From: Takakia lepidozioides
Lineage: Eukaryota > Streptophyta > Takakiopsida > Takakiales > Takakiaceae
DNA length: 64,000 nucleotides
NCBI GenBank assembly: GCA_030704615.1
Contig: CM060734.1
Span: 24,118,001 to 24,182,000, forward strand
Direction: 5' to 3'
Every line of letters begins with the position of its first letter. Positions within the stretch are counted from its first letter, which is position 1. The notes beneath the pieces were generated by a model. It was not told the origin of the DNA and searched no databases. It worked only from the letters and a program-made list of their open reading frames with translations. A program made the position numbers and the translations under genes. Of this stretch, positions 34,003 through 45,134 are shown one piece after another.

Positions 34003-37000
34003 ATGGGGTCGGGCAAGCCGAAGCGAAAGCGGAACGGCCCAAAAGATGATGATCCCGGTGAGCCCGATGGGGCGACGTGTCACCGAGGCGGCCGTTTGAG
34101 GAAGCGATTAATGTTTCCGAAAACGAGGCCGCTCAGGAGCGGGAGGAATCCGAGGAGTCGGAACCCAAGGAATCTTTGAGAGCTCCGACAAACCAAGAGA
34201 TGCCTCCCATGCCGGCAGCCTTTTGGGAAGGGTTGTTGGCGCAGTTTGGCGGGACGTTGAAAGACGTGTTGAAGGCGGCTAATGCCACTTCCACCAAGGC
34301 AAAGTTTAAGGTGAAGCCTAAGGAACCCGGCACCTTCGAGGGCGTTCGAAACCGGAAGGCACTCAACACCTGGCTCCTGGAGCTAGAGCAGTACTTCCGG
34401 GCGGCCAAGTTGAGTGACGAGGATCGGGTGGAAGTGGCTCCCACCTATTTGAGGGGCTATGCTCAACAATGGTGGCAGAAACGCCTTCACGACCGAGGCC
34501 CAAGCCCGGAAACCTTGAACTGGAGTGAGTTCAAGGAATTGATGAAGAGACAGTTTGTGCCCCTCAACGCGTCCTGGCTTGCCCAGGACAAGATGAGGAA
34601 TTTGAAGCAAACAGATGACATTCGGGGGTATGTCCAGGCTTTCAATGTGCTGTTGCTCGAAGTCGCGGACATGGCAGAACCAGAAATGGTCTTCAACTTT
34701 GTGGCGGGACTGGCCCCATGGGCTAGGCGGAAGTTGGAGGAGAAGCCACCCAAGACTTTGAACGAGGCAATTGAGAGAGCTGAATGTTTCTCGGATGTCC
34801 CTAGGGGTGAGAGACAAGGCCGTACGGAGCTGAACCACAAGAAGACCCGGCGGGAAGGTGACTCCTCCCGACCGGAAAAGAAGTGGGATAGGCCACGCGG
34901 CGAAAATGGCACGTGGAAATCGAAGGGAGGTCCTTCACACGTCAAGGCGGCACCCGGTGCTTCGAAAGGAAAAGCGGGTGGAGCGACTTATGGCGGACAG
35001 AAGGCGACCTTTGATGGAGTGTGTTTCAATTGCGGGGAGCCCGGGCACATGGCCAAGAAGTGCACAAAGCCCCGACAATTGAACATGACTCGGGCGACCA
35101 CGGAGCTGTCGGAAGATACCATCAGTCGCTTGGTGGAAGCGGTGGTCGCCAGGACTTGCAAGGTAGGCAAATTTTCTTGTGAGTTGTATCAGGAAACTGG
35201 CGCCTTACGAAAAGGGAGTCAGTTATTGTTCGTGGATGGGATAATATCCGGAACTAATGTGTCGTTGTTGGTGGACACAGGAGCGTCGCACTCCTTCATG
35301 ACGCCGGCAGCGGCGCGAAAGTTGGGACTCCCGACAAGTGACGTGGGGGCCTCTATTGAGGTGCGCTCTGCCAAAGGAGAACCTCAGTTGGCGACAAGGT
35401 TGGCGTTTGATGTTCCTCTTCAACTGGGGAGTTGGGAGGGACGTGAGAACTTCACTATCTGCGAGATCGATGGAGTGGATCTCATTTTGGGAATGACCTT
35501 TTTGAGCAAATCCGGAGCGGTCATAGATGGCCGCAAGAGAGTAGTCACGCTGCCATGTGGGAATGGTGGCGAGGTTTTACGAGTGTCGGAAACGCCCAAA
35601 TCCGTGGGAGGGCGAATAAACCTTCTATCAGCAAAGGAGTGGGCCGTGGAGGAGACACACGAGTCCCAGTTTTTGCTTTACATTAGAGAAGTGAAAGGAG
35701 AAGGCGATGGGGAGCCGAGCCCAGATTGGATCAAGGGGATTTTGGAGAAATACCAGGATGTGATGCCGGAGGATTTACCAAGCGGCTTGCCACCGCGAAG
35801 AGGAGTTGACCACAAAATTGAGGTGATACCGGGATCGGAACCGCCTGCCAAGGCGCCCTACCGGTTGAGCCACAAAGAGTTGGTCGAGCTGAAGACTCAG
35901 CTCAAAGATCTAATGTCAAAGGGGTACATCCGGCCGAGTAAGTCACCTTACGGAGCCCCGGTGCTATTTGCAGACAAGAAGGATGGGACGCTGCGGATGT
36001 GTGTCGATTACAGGGCTCTGAATAAGGTGACTATCAAAAACCGGTACCCTTTGCCAAGGATCGACGACCTCTTCGATCGGTTGGCAGGAGCGAAGTATTT
36101 CAGCCGGATCGACTTGCGCTCCGGCTATCACCAAATTCGGGTGGCGGAAGGAGATGAGGAGAAGACCGCGTGCAGGACAAGGTATGGTTCATATGAGTTC
36201 TTGGTGATGCCTTTTGGGCTCACCAATGCACCAGCGACATTTAGCACGCTGATGAACAGCCTTTTTCAGGAGTGGTTGGATGACTTTGTGATCGTGTACA
36301 TCGACGACATCTTGGTGTACTCGAAAACAAAGGAGGAGCACCTGGAGCACCTCAAAAGGGTGTTCCAAAAATTGCGAGAAGGGAAGCTGTATGCCAAAGC
36401 TTCAAAGTGCGAATTCGGGGTCACAAAAGTGGAGTTCTTGGGGCACGTGATTACACAGGATGGGATCAAAATGGATGACAGAAAGGTGAGGGCGATCTTG
36501 GACTGGGAGCCTCCGACTTCGGTCCCGGGAGTGCGATCCTTCCTAGGACTCGCCTCCTATTACCGGAAGTATGTGAGAAATTTCGCCAAGATCGCGGGGC
36601 CGCTGTCGGACCTTCTGTGTAAATCCAAAGTCTGGGTATGGAACACATTTTGTGGCCAAGCTTTTGCTGAATTGAAGCAGCGGATGACGGAAGCTCCAGT
36701 CTTAAAATCCCGGAGTTCGATCGTCCGTTTGAGATTCATACAGATGCATCGGACTTCGCAATTGGGGGTGTACTTATGCAAGATGGACGTCCAGTAGCTT
36801 ACGAAAGTAAGAAACTGAATGAAGTGGAGCGACAGTGGCCGACGCACGAAAAAGAGATGAAGGCGGTGGTACATTGCCTTGAACTCTGGCGCCACTATGT
36901 TGGTTCCAACCCAGTGAAGGTGTTCACGGACAATGTCACGGTGAAGTATTTTGCCACGCAGCCCAAGTTGTCCCCAAAACAACTTAGGTGGCAAGATACT

Positions 37001-38564
37001 TTGGCAGTGTTCGACGTGGATATCCAATACAAACCGGGACGGGACAATGTGGTGGCCGATGCTTTAAGTAGAAAGCAGCAGCTCTTGTTGGTGTACAAGG
37101 GCGAGACGGCGCTCCAAAAGAAGATCCGGAAGGCTTGCCGGAAGGATGAGCTGGCAAAGTGCGTGATGCAGAACTTGAGAATGGGGGTTAAATCGCAGTT
37201 CCACTTGCAAAACGGACTGCTCCGGTATAAGCAAAAACGTCTCTATGTGCCAAAGGGAGGGATCAGGGATAGTCTCTTGAGAGAATGCCATGATAGCCCG
37301 CTTGCGGGCCACGGTGGAGCCAAGCGCACTGCGGCACTCTTGAAGAAAGAGTATTTCTGGCCCAAACTGAGGGAGGAGGCAGAGGAGTATGTAAAGACAT
37401 GCACCACATGCCAACAAAACCGGAGCGAGTATAAAAAGCAAGCGGGGCTGTTACAACCCTTGCCGATTCCAGAGGGGACTTGGGAAAGCGTCTCGATGGA
37501 TTTCATGACTGCTATGCCGCTGTCAAAAGGATTCGATGCAATCATGGTGGTGGTAGATAGGTTCAGTAAAATGGCCCATTTCATCCCCACCAAGGAGACG
37601 GCAACTGCGCAGGAGACAGGGCGACTTTACTTCGCCCACGTCTTAAAGCATCATGGAGTCCCGAAGGATATTGTCTCGGACCGCGACCCAAAGTTTACGA
37701 GTAAATTCTGGAGAGCACTTTGGAAGAAGATGGGGACGAGGCTGAAGATGAGCACCGCCTTCCGACCTACGACGGAACGGCCAAACGGAAAGAGTGAATT
37801 CCGTAGTGAAGCAATTCTTGCGGAATTACGTGTCGGCAGACCAATCAGACTGGATGGAACACTTAGACGCGGCAGAGTTCTGTTATAATAACACAGAACA
37901 CTCCGCGACGGGAGTTTCCCCTTTTGTGTTGGTCTATGGAAAAGCACCTCTGGTGCCGACAAGTTGGGCCGCCCAGGACGTTGAGGAACCGGCAGTAGCG
38001 GCGGTACTGGAAGAACGCGAGCGTTTGTTGAAGCTCGCAAAGTACAACATTGCCAAAGCTAGGAAACGGTATGAAAGGCAGGCGAATCGGAAGCGGAGGG
38101 AAGTGAAGTTTGAGGCAGGCACAGAGGTCTGGTTGAACATCAAGAATTTTCGACTACCTCCGGAAATGAGTCCGAAGTTCGTACCTCCGTATGCGGGTCC
38201 CTTTCGCATTCGGAGGGTTATGAATGAGGATGTGTATGAATTGGAGCTGCCAGCAAACAGCAAGGTGCACCCAGTATTCCATGTCTCCCTTTTGAAGCCT
38301 TACTTCAAAGATGAAGCACGTCCGAATCGGCAGCAAGTGTTGCGTCCGCCACCTATGCTGTTGGATCATGAAAATGAACCCGAGTACGAGGTGGAGGCAA
38401 TACTTAAGTCGAGGAGGTTCAAGAACCGAGAAACGGAGTATCTCGTCAAATGGAAGGGCTATCATCTTGTGGAGGCATCTTGGGTGCGTGCCTCAGAAAT
38501 GGGAAACGCATCCGAGGCAGTTGCAGCGTTCGAAGGGCGACCTCAAAAGCGGAAGAAGCGTTGA
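34003..38564 (+). pseudogene. gag-pol of the chromovirus, with frameshifts
   Basis: The first ATG after the PBS is 34003 (MGSGKPKRKR). The main frame opens at 34077, so a small indel near 34070 may separate them. The main frame (34077-36797, 906 codons) has a gag domain (residues about 80-190), a CCHC knuckle ([14 protein letters not shown], 316-329), protease (VDTGASH, about 400) and RT with YIDD (741-744). A 1-bp loss near 36708 breaks RNase H; reading resumes in another frame (36776-37888) with the integrase HHCC region and DDE core (DFMTAMP, SDRDPKF). A 1-bp gain near 37777 breaks the integrase; the last frame (37794-38564) ends with a chromodomain (YEVEAILKSRR, YLVKWKGYH). The copy is probably not autonomous despite its young LTRs, unless the breaks are sequencing errors. 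Confidence 0.88.
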
Positions 38565-39434
38565 TGGGGACATCAACCTTGGAGCGTGGGGGAGGAAATG
38601 CATGCTTAGCCCGGTTTAGCTAGCTCAGGAATCCGATTGCAAAAACTTGTATTGTACAAAAATTTGTGATAAAGGAAATGGTTCCAAATATTGTGCGTCC
38701 TATTGTGTTTGGAATGGTGATGCATGGTGTGGTTGGCTGGTGTGTAGAATGCATGCTAGCTTACAAAAGTGGGAGAGGTAAATTGGGTTAATCGTGTGTT
38801 TGCGCAGTGCCGAAATCGGGTGACTCCCATCCAAGGGGCAAGGAAACTTGCGCCTTATTTGGGAGTTCAAGTGCTAGTGCGCACCTGGCGCGTGCGCGTA
38901 CTATAACTGCGCTACCGAGGGGGTTGCCTTGTAGTGCGGGCTAACGCGGAAGCTACGTGCTTCCGTTCACGTACTATAATCGTGTAGCCTCGGGACGAAG
39001 TCGTAGTGCGGCTTCGGCGTGTTCCCGTACCTCAGGCCAGCATTCCAAGGCGGACCCAATTGTAGTGATTGGGGCGCACGGTTGGTTCAAGGTTATCTTC
39101 CTAGTAAAAGAGGGTTCCAGGTGAACCCTTGCTCAAGGTGATGCCAAAAGCGGCATCATGAGCGATCGCAAGCAATGTTGTTGCAGTAAGGCGATTCGAT
39201 CCTCGGGGAGGATCGTTCCTTGGCCTTGAAGTAGGCCAAGAAGAGTGCACTGGGAGGAGCTGGAGAGGCTCCACCCTTGGCCGGGACTTGGAGGAAGTCG
39301 GCCGAACTAGCTAGTGGAGAGTGGAGTCAAGTGTGGGGTTTGGTTCTTTGCCATGGGACGCCACAACTTGGATGTTCGTTTCTACAAAATGGACAAGTCG
39401 ATGAGGACATCGACTCCCTGTTGGTAGGGGTGTG
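38565..39434 (+). other. 3' untranslated region of the chromovirus
   Basis: Non-coding. It holds imperfect repeats with GCGTACTATAA/CACGTACTATAAT and TAGTGCGG (38885-39020), possibly structured RNA or subterminal signals. The weak purine-rich stretch TTGGTAGGGG precedes the 3' LTR. Confidence 0.6.
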
Positions 39435-40158
39435 TGTCGCGGCCCTTTGCCTTGAGGGCAGGGGGTCGGGACACATGAGGGGCTGCCCCTGTGGTGGGGG
39501 CAGCGGCAGCGATAGGTATGGGGGGCTGAAGCACCCTTGAGTGCCCAAGGCACTCAAGGAGGCGGAGGCGCTCACTAGGTGGAGCCCCGCACACCGGGTT
39601 GCGGTGGAGGTGGCTCCACAAGGGGTGGTGGTAGCTTAGTGGGACTTAGTGGGGGTGGCATAGGACTCACCATGGGGTGGAGACCTCGAGGTGGGAGTCG
39701 TGGGGAGTCTTGGGACTCATCACGGTCCATTGGGGCCGCGGTGAGTGGGCCAAGACTCACCGCGACTCACCACCGGGAGTCGAGGGTTTTCGTGGTGGTT
39801 CGCCATAAAATGGCATGGCTGGTTATGAAACCCCCGCGGACAGCTACAGAAGTATATATAGGGAGTAGTAACCCCGAGAACGGTGCAAGCCCGTTGGTGA
39901 CCAAAAACTAGTGAGTAAGCGAGCGAGCCGGAAAGCGACCAAAGAGTGGGGAGCTGTTCCGGACTGCCATCTACCAAAGGGAATTCTCCTAGTCCCAAAT
40001 AGGTGGAGGGTTTAGAGGGAAGCGGAAGGGGACCGTTATGTCCCGGTGAGCAGCCGAAACTCCAAGTTGGCCCGGCGGCCAGGTTGGGAGTCAGGCGCGC
40101 GCATCAAAGCGAGTAACTATGACTTGAAGGGGAGTTTACCGAACTGAGGTGTGCGACA
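39435..40158 (+). repeat. 3' LTR of the chromovirus
   Basis: 724 bp, near-identical to 33224-33947, and followed by the GGCTG duplication. Its TATA box is at 39853-39860. Confidence 0.93.
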
Positions 40159-41100
40159 GGCTGGCCCGGAACTGGAAATTCGGCGCCATTTTCCAGTTCC
40201 AGGCCCTATTGCCGTTCAGGGACTTAGCCATTTTCGGCCTAAGTCCCTAGACTGGCTGGCCCTGAAGTGGAAATTCGGCGCCATATTCCAGTTTTAGGCC
40301 CTATTGCCGTTCAGGGACTTAGCCATTTTCGGCCTAAGTCCCTAGTGTGGCTGGCCCGCAACTGGAAATTCGGCGCCGTTTTCCAGTTCTAGGCCCTATT
40401 GCCGTCCAGGGACTTAGCCATTTTCGGGCTAAGTCCCTAGACTGGCTGGCCCTGAACTGGAAATTCGGCGCCCTTTTCCAGTTCCAGGCCGTATTGCCGT
40501 TCAGGGACTTAGCCATTTTCGGGCTAAGTCCCTAGACTGGCTGGCCCTGAAGTGGAAATTCGGCGCCATATTCCAGTTCCAGGCCCTATTGCCGTCCAGG
40601 GACTTAGCCATTTTCGGTCTAAGTCCCTACGGTGGCTGGCCAGGAACTGGAAATTCGGCGCCGTTTTCCAGTTCTAGGCCCTATTGCCGTCCAGGGACTT
40701 AGCCATTTTCGGGCTAAGTCCCTAGGGTGGCTGGCCCGGAACTGGAAATTCGGCGCCGTTTTCCAGTTCTAGGCCCTATTGCCGTCCAGGGACTTAGCCA
40801 TTTTCGGGCTAAGTCCCTAGGGTGGCTGGCCCGGAACTGGAAATTCGGCGCCGTTTTCCAGTTCTAGGCCCTATTGCCGTCCAGGGACTTAGCCATTTTC
40901 GGGCTAAGTCCCTAGACTGGCTGGCTCTGAACTGGAAATTCGGCGCCATTTTCCAGTTCCAGGCCGTATTGCCGTTCAGGGACTTAGCCATTTTCGGGCT
41001 AAGTCCCTAGACTGGGTGGCCTTGAAGTGGAAATTCGGCGCCATATTCCAGTTGTAGGCCCTATTGCCGTTCAGGGACTTAGCCATTTTCGGACCTCATT
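40159..41100. repeat. 95-bp palindromic tandem array (about ten units), continued at 33150-33223
   Basis: Each unit has GGCTGGCCC, a palindrome CTGGAAATTCGGCGCC-ATTTTCCAG, AGGCCCTATTGCCGT, and a hairpin GGGACTTAGCC-ATTTTC-GGGCTAAGTCCC. A part unit at 33150-33223 shows that the chromovirus interrupted the array. The words AATTCGGCGCC and GGCTAAGTCCC are shared with the family A end arrays, so this intron array belongs to the TE-A repeat vocabulary. Confidence 0.85.
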
Positions 41101-41989
41101 GTGTTTTTCATGAATGCAGGTACTGTAAGTTCTCCCTTTTGGAGAAAGGTCATCTGTCTTTCGAGCCACCATTCTTCCTGGCATGGAGGAACCCTGGGGC
41201 TGACTCCATGTACACTGACGATATTGTGAAGGAGTGGCATCTGGAACATTTGCGTGATTGCCCTTGGTATGTGGACCTTCCGCCCGGCTCGCTCGACCCA
41301 TCCGAGTTTCAATTGAAGCTGGATGTTGAATTCCGACGAAACCGGGCTCCGCTGCCTCCGTTGGGTGCAAAAGAGGCAAAAGCGCTTGCGAACTCCAGGA
41401 AAGCGGCAGAGCTTGCTCAGGTAGGAATTCAGGAGAAATTGCATGAGAAGAGTAAAGGTCAAAGGAAAAGGACAAGGAAACAGGTGACTGCAGTAACACC
41501 CAAAAAGAAGAAAACCATCGGGGCATCGGAGGAGGCGCAGGAGGGGACCCAAGAGAGTGACTCCGACGCCGATTTTGTTCAAGGTCCTGCGACTGCTGTT
41601 GCTCCTACCCAGTCACCGGTCGTCCGGGTTCCCAAGTCAGTTCGGAGTGGGACTGGCTCTGCCAAGAAGTTGGCATTTGAGGGCGAGCCTACACGGCGGT
41701 ATTCGGCGGTGACGTTTACGCACAGGCCAAAGCTAGAACCTCCAACCATCATCCAATGCGTCAATGAGAGCTTCCTTGACGCTCTCGCTGCCAGGGCGAA
41801 GAAGGTGGCACACAACAAGTCTCTGGCGGAGCAAAAGGGGAAAGCCAAGAAGAGGGCTGCCGGTACAGAGCCTAAAGACACCCCTGGTTTTGAAGCCATG
41901 ATGGAATTCTTCACAGCTGTAAGCACGAATTGCAAGAGCACTCGGGGGGGGGGGTTGAGGTGGAGAGAGCTTGCGACATGATTCTCCTC

Positions 41990-42879
41990 GACATTCCAGA
42001 TGGGGAGCTGCTGGAGGGCCTGGATGGTGTGCCCACCTGGAACAGGTTTACTGAGGACTACTGGAAAGCCGGGTTTGGGCTGGCGGGGATGCTTCTGGAT
42101 GACGGTGGATGTGTGGTTGTCCTTGCCACGAGAGGGAAGACCACAGAGAATGCGGTGGCAAGGTGGACACCAAAAAGTGTCACCCCGGTCCTCCTCAGAA
42201 AATGGTTCTGCATCAGTACGCAGGGGTTGCGAACAAGGGCCAAGGTGTAAGTTATCAATCTATTGCATTCACTTCAATTGTGGTGTATGTTAAGTAGACC
42301 CTGGAATTGATCCCTTCTTTGTTGGATGTGCAGACATTGGTGCTTGAGGCATATTGCTTTGTGAAGAGAGGGTCTACGTCAAATTCCGCAACGACGGTCG
42401 TCTTGTTGATGCCAATGTGGACCCTGTAACCTACGATGTCCTCTACAACTATGTGCCCCACTCTAGTATGCCGAAGGACACAAAGACAGGCAAACCGTGG
42501 CGGTACAGCCGGACCCGGAGCCCTGCTTTCATCCAAACCCTCATGGAGACGTGCTCGGATGTCCAAGGGCGGATTCTGGACCTCACATGCGGCACGGGTA
42601 AGCCTTCATGTGCTCAGTTTGTCCCCTGGCCCCATTGCAATTGCATGCCGCAAGCTATTAACGCCGCCCGCTTTGTTCCTCAGGTGCTTCAATGTGGGCA
42701 GGGACGTTGTCCGACAGGCATGTGTTCGCCTTCGAGCCAGATACTGCCCTCCACAACTCGGAACTTGCAGCGGCTGAACGTCTGCCAAAAGAGGAAGAGG
42801 CATCCTCGGAGGATGAGGAAAAATCCGAGAAGGAGCAGGGGGAGGAAGTGGGATCGAGGCCGAGGACCCCAGTTTACGA
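41990..42879 (+). pseudogene. beta-class-like DNA methyltransferase segment of the TE-A2 second gene
   Basis: The first half (41955-42246) reads VERACDMILLDIPDGE, then WNRFTEDYWKAGFGLAGMLL and DDGGCVVVLATRG. This looks like the motif IV to V stretch of an amino-methyltransferase (strand-DxPx, later a hydrophobic strand after a Gly-rich turn). The next exon (42334-42597) ends SPAFIQTLMETCSDVQGRIL-DLTCGTG and splices into ASMWAGTLSDRHVFAFEPD. That resembles motif X plus the SAM-binding motif I with the acidic end of strand 2. Motif IV before motif I is the permuted beta order. A shift near 42350 breaks the frame. An RNA methyltransferase or an inactive binding domain is also possible. Confidence 0.5.
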
Positions 42880-43419
42880 GTGAGTGGTGGCATTGTAAGT
42901 TGCCTCCAGATTTTGTGAGGCACCTCCCTCCGCTCTCTTATTTCATTGAAAACCCTTTCTGGTTGTGCTGGTATTGACATTCTTCAAGTGGATTTGTTCT
43001 TACTGTAGATGCCAAGTACTGCCGGAGGGACGTCTACACCGGAGTTCATGGGCAGGAGGAACGTGCCTTTTTTGGCCAGGGGGGATTTCATGCCTAGTCC
43101 AGAAAGGGAGTACATCCTTCCTACTTATGCTGCCCGGCTTGCTTCGGTGTCCATTAGGAGGTGTCCGAACGTAGTCGTGTACAGCAGATTTTAGACGAGG
43201 CAAGCCTCAAGAAAATGAAGATGAGGGAGGAGCAGCAGCTATTAGAGCCCGTCGGGCTCGTAGATTTGTGTTGGATTCTGCTGAGGAAATGGGGGAGAAG
43301 ACGCAGAAGATTCCCAGGAGTGAGGTGGACAGTCCCCCAGGAGAGGAGACGGGATTTTTGAGAGGCATAGTGGAACTGATGCATCACAGAGCTCGGAGGA
43401 TGAGGGGATGAGGGGGATG

Positions 43420-43698
43420 AGGAAGAAGGTGGGCAAGTTCCTCGGAGGGTGTAGGAGAGTAGTGCCCATTCCGGCTATGACAGTTAGAACACACTTGTAT
43501 AGACGTGGCTTGCCACAAAATTTGCAATAAAATGTTGCATTTCAAGTCCACTGGTGCCACATTCCAACTTCACATGACCCTATTTCCGTGCCTCCTAACC
43601 CTATTTCCGTGGACTCACAATGGTCTGCTCATGCTTTTTTTTTTTTCCGCTCATACTCATGCCCTCATGCTCATGCCGCTCATGAAATAGCAGCCCCC
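43420..43698 (-). repeat. right subterminal and terminal region of TE-A2
   Basis: Non-coding. GCTCATGC words occur around a run of 12 T at about 43625-43650, then CCGCTCATGAAATAGCAGCC ends at about 43698. Read inward on the minus strand it begins GGGGGCTGCTATTTCATGAG, matching the left end over the GCTATTTCATGAGC core. Confidence 0.65.
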
Positions 43699-43796
43699 GA
43701 ATAGATGATCAATTACCAGATGCGAGTCTATTTGCAGTGAGGTGCAGGGAAGTGCAGATGACTGGTTAGATTGGCAGTGGCCAATCAGATACTACC

Positions 43797-45060
43797 TTGC
43801 TCATGGTCAGTGCCCACCTAGTTTATGGTAAGGAGCAGAGGAAGAGAATCGCTATCAAAGCTTTACCTTATACTATGGTAGGAAGCAGAATGTATAAGCT
43901 AGGACCTGATGGAGTACTAAAACGATGCTTGTACCACCATGAAGTAAATAAAGTTTTGGAGGAAGTTCATAAAGGAGTGGCTGGAGGTCATTTTGGAGAA
44001 GAGACTACCAGTAGGAAGATCTACTCGCAGGTTACTGGTGCCTACTTTGTTAAAGATGTACACGAGTATTGTCAGAGTTGTGATGAATGTCAGAGGCTAG
44101 GACCTTTGCAGAGATCTGGAAGGATGCCTTGCATCCTACAATGCCTACGGAACCATTTCAGAAATGGGGACTAGACTTTGTTGGACCGATTAACCCACCA
44201 GCCAAGAATACACGGAACAGGTACATAATTACAGCCACACCGATTATACTACGAAGTGGGTGGAAGCTAAAGCTTTGAGGGACAACACAGCCAAGTCCAC
44301 AGCAAGGTTCCTATACGAGACCTACTTATACGATTTGGCTGTCCCCTTAGAATTTATCAGTGATCAGGGAAGTCACTTCATGAATGAGACCATTGAGTTG
44401 TTGACTAAAGAGTTCATGATTGTGCATAGAAAGAGTACAACATATTACCCACAGGGTAATGGGCAGGCAGAGGCTACCAACAAAATACTATGCACTATCT
44501 TGGCTAAGATAGTCAATGCAAACAGAACGGATTGGGATACAAAGCTGTTGACAGCTTTGTGGTCATACATGACTTCCTATAAAGTCACCACTAAGTATAC
44601 ACCATTCCAATTAGTTTATGGTATGGAAGCCTTACTTCCAGTGGAATTCCTGTTACCTACCATGAGAACGGAGTGAGAAAGAGAATGGAATTGCAAGATT
44701 CCATTAAGGTCAGGAAACATGAATTATACCATGTGGAAGAAGTACGTGCTGATGCAGCTGATAATATGACCAGAATTCAGATGAAGAAGAAGGAACAGTT
44801 TGATGAAGGCAAGTTAAAAACTTTTAAGACGGGAGATTGGTTCTATGGTTGCAGAAAAAGGAAAGATTAAAGCTTCTAAGCTTAAATCACCATGGAAAGG
44901 ACCTTATGTCATACAAAAGATGTATGATAACAACACCGCCTGTTACAAACCATTAACAAAGAAAGGCTGGGAAGAGTCAATGCCAATAAGTTGAAGGGGT
45001 ACAGTGGTATCCATGACAAACCCATTGCAGCATGATTTGCATGTTGAAACGCAAGAGTAG
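43797..45060 (+). pseudogene. R-A integrase, decayed
   Basis: The HHCC zinc-binding region is HHEVNKVLEEVHKG...YCQSCDECQ (about 43935-44095). The catalytic part is in pieces: LDFVGPIN (44170-44190), ISDQGSHFMN (44355-44385) and a Glu region near YYPQGNGQAEA (44445-44475). The C-terminal region (KSPWKGPY equivalent, about 44885-44910) follows. At least three frameshifts separate the pieces. It is a Ty3/gypsy-type integrase, and no chromodomain was seen. Confidence 0.75.
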
Positions 45061-45134
45061 TCACGGGCTGCACCAGTGTTATGAACGGAGTATGGAGCAC
45101 TTGTCGCTAGGCCGCGCATATATGACCAGGGTGG

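Larger units (their letters stand above)
33224..40158 (+). mobile_element. complete Ty3/gypsy chromovirus, young insertion
   Basis: 6,935 bp with two 724-bp LTRs (33224-33947 and 39435-40158). The LTR ends are TGTCGC...GCGACA. A 5-bp target duplication GGCTG lies at 33219-33223 and 40159-40163. The primer binding site TGGTATCAGAGC (33950-33961) matches plant initiator-Met tRNA use. By eye the LTRs differ at about three places: one substitution in CACGATCC/CACGGTCC, and single G and C length changes. Insertion was therefore recent. It landed in the 95-bp array within the intron of the TE-A2 second gene. The internal region carries gag, protease, RT, RNase H, integrase and a chromodomain, with frameshifts. 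Confidence 0.92.
33095..41119 (+). other. 8-kb intron hosting a retrotransposon and a palindrome array
   Basis: Donor ACAG|GTACAT at 33095 and acceptor GAATGCAG|G at 41119. The exons join in phase (CTTCTGTACAG to GTACTGTAAG), giving RLLY-R-YCKFSLLEK. The other introns of this gene are 85-95 bp (32574-32658, 32785-32879, 42598-42683). The extra length is the chromovirus 33224-40158 and the 95-bp array. Confidence 0.65.
29904..43410 (+). pseudogene. multi-exon ParB-like / permuted DNA-methyltransferase-like gene of TE-A2, decayed
   Basis: Exon pieces: 29904 to about 30110 (basic motif RPRRKLKALYYGRRP); about 30600-31480 (KVVVLEGSP, a Lys/Glu-rich helix, then THSNIGRVLGG); about 31487-31878 (ParB-like); about 32000-32184; 32289-32573; 32659-32784; 32880-33094; 41120 to about 42246; 42334-42597; 42684-42879; about 43009-43400. 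From 32289 to the 41120 exon the splice phases agree perfectly. The ParB-like part has DGYRMGSAAFYVSIE and WDGNHRLLAW. The methyltransferase-like part has DMILLDIPDG (motif IV position), then DLTCGTGASMW across intron 42598-42683 (motif I position), the order of beta-class N6/N4 enzymes. Breaks: a T insertion near 31715, a TGA near 31358, a shift in a G tract (41945-41954), a shift near 42350 and more near 43180. DIPD replaces the usual DPPY, so activity is doubtful even in an intact relative. Confidence 0.55.
23255..43698 (-). mobile_element. TE-A2, about 20.4-kb composite MULE-like transposon with ParB/methyltransferase-type second gene
   Basis: The left end GAGGTTTGCTATTTCATGAG is at 23255. 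The right end (minus strand) is GGGGGCTGCTATTTCATGAG at 43698. Both are followed by iterated CATGAGC words. Internal order: subterminal repeats (23345-23990), transposase (minus strand, 27533-24005), palindrome array (27690-29690), and the second gene (plus strand, 29904 to about 43410). An LTR chromovirus and a 95-bp array lie in one intron of that gene. The genes diverge from the array. The flanks are two R-A copies in opposite orientation, cut at different places, so no target-site duplication is visible and one end may have moved by rearrangement. Confidence 0.65.
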
